Shown in pieces: positions 59,854 through 64,000 of a DNA stretch of 64,000 nucleotides. The DNA is from Sporichthya polymorpha DSM 43042 (GTDB taxonomy: Bacteria; Actinomycetota; Actinomycetes; Sporichthyales; Sporichthyaceae). The notes beneath the pieces are model-generated. The model saw nothing but the letters and a program-made list of their open reading frames with translations. It did no database searches and was not told the DNA's origin. How positions within the stretch are numbered: position 1 is the first letter of the stretch; the number at the start of each line of letters is the position of its first letter. The position numbers and the translations under genes were made by a program. The stretch lies in NCBI RefSeq assembly GCF_000384115.1, contig NZ_KB913029.1, positions 4,873,057 through 4,937,056 of the forward strand, written 5' to 3'.

Positions 59854-61310
59854 GCGGTGCCTGCTGATTCGCCTGCTGATTCGCCCGGTGCTCCGCCCGG
59901 TGCTCCGCCCGCCAGCAGCGCCGCGGCGACCTGCTCCAGTCCGGCGGCCCGGGAGGCCTTGACCAGGACGACGTCCGCGGGTGCGAGTTCGCGGGCCAGC
60001 AGGTCCGTCGCGGCTGCGGTGTCCGGGACGAACACCGGGTCCTGCGCCCACGCGCGCGCTCCGAGCGCGCCGTCGTGGGCGGCCCGGGCGCCGTCACCGA
60101 CGACGACCAGCCGGGAGATGTTCATGTCGGCGACCAGCCTGCCCACCGCCGCGTGTTCCGCGGCGGACGACTCGCCGAGTTCGCGCATCTCGCCCAGCAC
60201 GGCCCAGCTCCGCCGCTCCCCCGCGATGGCCACCAGCGCCTCCAGCGCGGCTCGCATCGAGTCCGGGTTCGCGTTGTAGGCGTCGTTGACGACCGTGACC
60301 CCGTCGGGGCGGGTCGTGACCTCCATGCGCCAGCGGCTGCGGGGCGTGGCCGCGGTCAGCGCGGCGCCGATCGCGGCCGGCGTCAGCCCGAGCTCGAGGG
60401 CGACCGCGGCCGCCGCGAGCGAGTTCGGCACGTGGTGGGCGCCGTGCAGTCCGAGCGCGACCTCGGCGCTGCCCACCGGTGTGACGAGCGTGTAGCGCGC
60501 CCGGCCGTCGACGAGGGTGACGTCCGCGGCACGCACGTCGGCAGCATTCCCCGGGCCGTCCCCCAGCCCGTAGGTGACGACGCGGGCGTTCGTCCGGCTC
60601 GCCATCGCGGCGACCAGGGGGTCGTCGGCGTTCAGCACGGCGACACCGTCGGCGGGCAGGGCCTCGACCAGTTCGCCCTTCGCCTGGGCGATCGCCTCGC
60701 GGCTGCCGAACTCGCCGACGTGCGCGACGCCGACGTTGAGCACGACGCCGATGCGGGGCGGGGCGATGTCGCACAGGTAGCGGACGTGGCCGATGCCGCG
60801 CGCGCCCATCTCCATCACGAGGAAACGGGTCGCCGGTTCGGCGCGCAGCGCGGTCAGCGGCAGGCCGATCTCGTTGTTGAACGACCCCGGCGGGGCGATG
60901 GTCGCGCCGGCCGTCTCCAGGACCGAGGCGATCAGGTCCTTGGTGCTGGTCTTGCCCTGCGAGCCGGTGACGCCGACGACCGCGAGCCCGTCGGACGTCG
61001 CGAGCCGGCGCACGACCACGCCCGCGAGCTTGCCGAGGGCCGCCACGGTGTCGTCCACGATCACCGCCGGGACCCCGACCGGGCGGGTCGCGAGCACGGC
61101 GCGCGCGCCCGCCGCGATCGCGGCCCCGGCGAAGTCGTGGCCGTCCACGCGCTCCCCGGGCACCGCGACGAACAGGGCGCCGGCGGCGACCTCCCGGGAG
61201 TCCACGACGACGGGACCGTCGACCGGCAGGTCGGGGTCCGCCCCGGCCGCCCCGCCGTCGATCCGCCCGCCGGTCGCCGCCGCGACCTCGGCCAGCGACA
61301 GCGGAATCAC
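59850..61310 (-). CDS. murF: UDP-MurNAc-tripeptide--D-Ala-D-Ala ligase
   Basis: 486-aa Mur ligase. ATP loop [47 protein letters not shown], and C-terminal [17 protein letters not shown] 61310 overlaps the murE stop (GTGA). The last ~17 residues are low-complexity ([17 protein letters not shown]) from two duplicated 12-mers. Confidence 0.97.
   Translation of the reverse strand: MIPLSLAEVAAATGGRIDGGAAGADPDLPVDGPVVVDSREVAAGALFVAVPGERVDGHDFAGAAIAAGARAVLATRPVGVPAVIVDDTVAALGKLAGVVVRRLATSDGLAVVGVTGSQGKTSTKDLIASVLETAGATIAPPGSFNNEIGLPLTALRAEPATRFLVMEMGARGIGHVRYLCDIAPPRIGVVLNVGVAHVGEFGSREAIAQAKGELVEALPADGVAVLNADDPLVAAMASRTNARVVTYGLGDGPGNAADVRAADVTLVDGRARYTLVTPVGSAEVALGLHGAHHVPNSLAAAAVALELGLTPAAIGAALTAATPRSRWRMEVTTRPDGVTVVNDAYNANPDSMRAALEALVAIAGERRSWAVLGEMRELGESSAAEHAAVGRLVADMNISRLVVVGDGARAAHDGALGARAWAQDPVFVPDTAAATDLLARELAPADVVLVKASRAAGLEQVAAALLAGGAPGGAPGESAGESAGTA
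59862..59909 (-). repeat. Two adjacent 12-nt duplications at the murF 3' end
   Basis: On the plus strand TGCTGATTCGCC occurs twice (59862-59885) and CGGTGCTCCGCC occurs twice (59886-59909). They encode the murF C-terminal tail immediately before the ATGA overlap with mraY. Confidence 0.9.
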
Positions 61311-62875
61311 GTGCCCTTGCCTTCCAGTGCCTCGAGCAACGCCTCGCCGAGGACCTCCCGGTCGTCGAACGGCTTCACGACGCGCGTGCCCTGTCCGTCC
61401 ACGGACTCCTGGCCCTGCTCGTGACCCTTGCCGGCGACGACGACCGCGTCCCCGGCCTGCGCGCGCCCGACCGCCAGCGCGATCGCCTTCGCGCGATCGT
61501 GCTCGACCAGAATCTCGGCCCGCTCCGCGGCGGCGACCGACTCCGCGCCGGCGCGGACCGCGGCCAGGATCTCCTTCGGGTCCTCCGAGCGCGGGTTGTC
61601 GTCGGTGAGCACGACGACGTCGCCGAGTCGGGCGGCGACCTCGCCCATCAGCGGCCGCTTGGACCGGTCCCGGTCGCCACCCGCGCCGAGCACGACGATC
61701 AGGCGCCCGGTCGCGACCGGGCGCAGCGCGGTCAGGACGGTCTCGATCGCGTCCGGGGTGTGCGCGTAGTCGACGACCGCGAGGAAGTCCTGACCCGCGT
61801 CGACCTTCTCCATGCGGCCGGGGACGCCGGGGCACTCCCCGACGCCGCGGACGGCGTCCTCGAGCGGGACCCCCGCGGTCACGAGCGCGACGATCGCGCC
61901 GAGCGCGTTGGCGACGTTGAAGGCCCCGGGAAGCCCGACCGAGGCGGTCGTGCCCACGCCCTTGGGGCCCTGGATCGTGAACGTCGAGGACGCCGGACCC
62001 AGCTCGACGGCGACGGCCCGCCAGTCGGCGTCCGGGTCCCCGGTCGCCGAGTAGGTCGTGATCGGGATCTGCCGGTTCGCGGCCAGCCGCTTGCCGTACG
62101 GGTCGTCGACGTTGACCACGCCGGCCTTCGCCCGGGCCGGCGTGAACAGCGCGGCCTTCGCCTGGAAGTACGCCTCCATCGTGAAGTGCCAGTCCAGGTG
62201 GTCCTGCGAGAGGTTGGTGAACAGCGCCGCGTCGTAGACGATCCCGTCCACGCGGTGCATGTCGAGCGCGTGGCTGGAGACCTCCATCGCCACCGCGTCG
62301 ACCTTGCGCTCCTTCATCACGGCGAGCAGCGCGTGCAGGTCGGGGGCCTCGGGGGTGGTGCGGGCACTCGGCAGCGCCTCGTCCCCGATCCGGGTGGCGA
62401 CCGTGCCGAACAGGCCGGTGCTGCGCCCGGCGGCCCGCAGGCCGGCCTCGAGCAGGAACGCGGTCGTCGTCTTCCCGTTGGTCCCGGTCACGCCGAGCGT
62501 GAGCATGCCCGCGGCCGGGTCGCCGTAGATCGCGGCGGCGAGCGCTCCGAGCGAGGCGCGGGCGTCGGAGACGACCAGCACCGGCAGGTCGGCCACCCGC
62601 GAGCGCTCCCGGCCGAGCGGGTCGGTGAGGATCGCGACCGCCCCGGCCTCGGCGGCCTGGCGCACGAACTCGGCGCCGTGCACGTTCTCGCCGATCATCG
62701 CCGCGTACAGATCACCCGGTTGGACCTGCCGGGAGTCGTGGGTGAGACCGGTGACCGTCACGGTCCGCTGCGCCGGATCGGGCAGCTCGGCGCCGACCAG
62801 CGTGCCCAGTTCGGCCACGGTCCGCGGGACCGACTTCTGCGGGCGCAGAGCCGGCGTCGGGGAGGAGGGGGGCAC
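61307..62875 (-). CDS. murE: UDP-MurNAc-L-Ala-D-Glu--meso-2,6-diaminopimelate ligase
   Basis: 522-aa Mur ligase. ATP loop GVTGTNGKTTTAFLL, EVSSHALDMHRVDG, VDYAHTPDAIE, and the substrate-specificity motif DNPR (LTDDNPRSEDP, near residue 426), diagnostic for meso-diaminopimelate rather than lysine. The cell wall is therefore DAP-type. GTG start 62875, 36 bp after ftsI. Confidence 0.97.
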   Translation of the reverse strand: MPPSSPTPALRPQKSVPRTVAELGTLVGAELPDPAQRTVTVTGLTHDSRQVQPGDLYAAMIGENVHGAEFVRQAAEAGAVAILTDPLGRERSRVADLPVLVVSDARASLGALAAAIYGDPAAGMLTLGVTGTNGKTTTAFLLEAGLRAAGRSTGLFGTVATRIGDEALPSARTTPEAPDLHALLAVMKERKVDAVAMEVSSHALDMHRVDGIVYDAALFTNLSQDHLDWHFTMEAYFQAKAALFTPARAKAGVVNVDDPYGKRLAANRQIPITTYSATGDPDADWRAVAVELGPASSTFTIQGPKGVGTTASVGLPGAFNVANALGAIVALVTAGVPLEDAVRGVGECPGVPGRMEKVDAGQDFLAVVDYAHTPDAIETVLTALRPVATGRLIVVLGAGGDRDRSKRPLMGEVAARLGDVVVLTDDNPRSEDPKEILAAVRAGAESVAAAERAEILVEHDRAKAIALAVGRAQAGDAVVVAGKGHEQGQESVDGQGTRVVKPFDDREVLGEALLEALEGKGT

Positions 62876-62911
62876 GGCGAGTCAGGGTAGTCAGGCGGCG
62901 GCCGCCCTCCG

Positions 62912-64000
62912 TCACCAGGTCAGTGGCAGGCGAGCCGGTTTGGCGCCGGTCGGCCGGATGCCCATCGTGCGCAGCGTGAACGTCATGACGTCGACGAACA
63001 CCGGGCCGCCGAGCATGCCGCCGTAGTGACCACGGACCGGCTTCTGCAGCGTCACCGAGACGACGATGCGCGGGTCGTCCGCCGGCGCGAACCCGGCGAA
63101 GGACGCGGTGTAGCCGCGGTAGCACCGGCACTCGGAGTCGGCGAACTGCGCGGTACCGGTCTTGCCGGCGATCCGGTAGCCGTCGATCTTCACGTGCGGC
63201 GCGGTCCCGCCCGGGGCGGTGACCTGCTCGAGCATCTTCGTCACGGTCGCGGCGGTGGCCGCGCTGACGACCGGGCGCACCTCGGGCGGCTGCGGCGTGT
63301 GGGTGACGCCGTCGGCGTCGGTCCAGGACCGCACCAGCGTCGGTGCGATCCGGACGCCGCCGTTGCCGATCGCCTGGTAGACCGAGGCCGCCTGGACCGT
63401 GTTCATCGAGTAGCCCTGGCCGAACGGGATCGTGTAGCGGGTCGTGCCGACCCACTTCTCCACGCTCGGCAGCAGGCCGCGGCTCTCCCCGGGGAACTGC
63501 AGCCCGGTGGGCTCGGCGACGCCGAACGCCTTGAAGTAGTCGTGGAGGACCTGGGCGGAAACCTTGTCGGCCGCGAGCACGGTGCCGATGTTGGAGGACT
63601 TCGCCAGGATGCCGGCGAGCGTCCAGCGCTCGGTGCCGTGCGGATCGCTGTCGTGCAGCACGTGGCCGGCGCGGCGCAGCTCACCGGGGACCTTGAACTT
63701 GTCGGTCGGCTTGACCACACCCTGCTCGATCAGGGCCGCCATCGTCAGCGCCTTCATGATCGAGCCGGGCTCGTAGATCTGGGACAGCGCCCGGTTGCCG
63801 CGGTTGTCGTCCGAGCCCTTGCCGGGGTTGTTCGGGTTGAACGTCGGCGCGGTCGCCATCGCGAGGATCTCGCCGGTCTTCACGTCCTGCACGATCACGG
63901 TGCCGCTCTGGGCACGCGTCTCGCGGACCTTGGCGGCGATGGCCTGCTGAGCGGCGTACTGGATGTCGCGGTCGATGGTGAGCTGCAGGTCCTGACCGGA
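62912..64000 (-). CDS. ftsI: Peptidoglycan D,D-transpeptidase FtsI (PBP2b/PBP3 type), 5' part beyond window
   Basis: C-terminal ~362 residues of the septal class B penicillin-binding protein; the N-terminal membrane anchor and most of the dimerisation domain lie to the right. Active-site motifs: SxxK in EPGSIMKALTM, SxN in KSSNIGT, KTG in IAGKTGTAQF. Upstream visible residues (QDLQLTIDRDIQYAAQQAI) fit the family. It partners with FtsW. Confidence 0.96.
   Translation of the reverse strand, partial: SGQDLQLTIDRDIQYAAQQAIAAKVRETRAQSGTVIVQDVKTGEILAMATAPTFNPNNPGKGSDDNRGNRALSQIYEPGSIMKALTMAALIEQGVVKPTDKFKVPGELRRAGHVLHDSDPHGTERWTLAGILAKSSNIGTVLAADKVSAQVLHDYFKAFGVAEPTGLQFPGESRGLLPSVEKWVGTTRYTIPFGQGYSMNTVQAASVYQAIGNGGVRIAPTLVRSWTDADGVTHTPQPPEVRPVVSAATAATVTKMLEQVTAPGGTAPHVKIDGYRIAGKTGTAQFADSECRCYRGYTASFAGFAPADDPRIVVSVTLQKPVRGHYGGMLGGPVFVDVMTFTLRTMGIRPTGAKPARLPLTW

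Overview
The window is very GC-rich DNA with tightly packed genes, GTG/ATG starts that overlap upstream stops, and strong G/C bias at third codon positions. DivIVA/Wag31, SepF, a DNPR-type (meso-diaminopimelate) MurE, an ileS T-box leader, IdeR/DtxR-type iron boxes and an actinobacterial-style division and cell wall (dcw) cluster all point to an actinomycete. The genus cannot be read from the sequence alone. I saw no transposase, tRNA, rRNA or CRISPR array.

Positions 1-25,817 hold a hydroxamate siderophore locus. On the minus strand, an L-ornithine N5-monooxygenase gene is followed by two NRPS genes: A-MT-T-E (12,619-17,139), then C-A-T-E-C-A(MT)-T-C-A-T-C... running off the left edge. The adenylation pockets read as an unassigned residue, serine, N5-hydroxyornithine and an unassigned residue. 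With two N-methyltransferases inside A domains and two epimerases, this suggests an N-methylated D/L hydroxamate peptide of the scabichelin/albachelin type. Divergently, on the plus strand, lie a heterodimeric ABC exporter-fold pair and a FecCD-FecCD-FecE siderophore importer. An iron box sits in the divergent region and another before the importer. No substrate-binding protein, MbtH protein, formyltransferase or release domain is visible; they may lie to the left.

Positions 25,865-33,688 hold hisD-hisC-hisB-hisH (minus strand), where hisH directly abuts the siderophore locus; then a LON-substrate-binding-domain protein, a four-helix membrane protein and an MMPL/RND transporter. A 290-bp patch follows with two copies of a double-hairpin element around a 50-codon reading frame.

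Positions 33,689-64,000 are mostly housekeeping, almost all minus strand: a single-chain double ABC exporter, dnaE, an RluD-type pseudouridine synthase, lspA, a DksA-type zinc finger with a long Lys/Ala/Pro tail, and a DUF167 protein. On the plus strand is a T-box-controlled eukaryote-like (type 2) ileS. The dcw cluster then reads backwards: wag31, yggT, sepF, yggS, pgeF, ftsZ, ftsQ, murC, murG, ftsW, murD, mraY, murF, murE and the 3' part of ftsI.

The least conventional signals are structural DNA/RNA features at gene ends: the covarying double-hairpin repeats near 33.4-33.7 kb, an 84-bp nested palindrome after ileS, a 21-bp-arm inverted repeat plus G7TC tandem repeats after ftsZ, and short in-frame tandem duplications at several protein termini and coupled gene junctions. 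Both exporter-type ABC systems also show reciprocal loss of ATPase motifs, leaving one good and one dead ATP site each.
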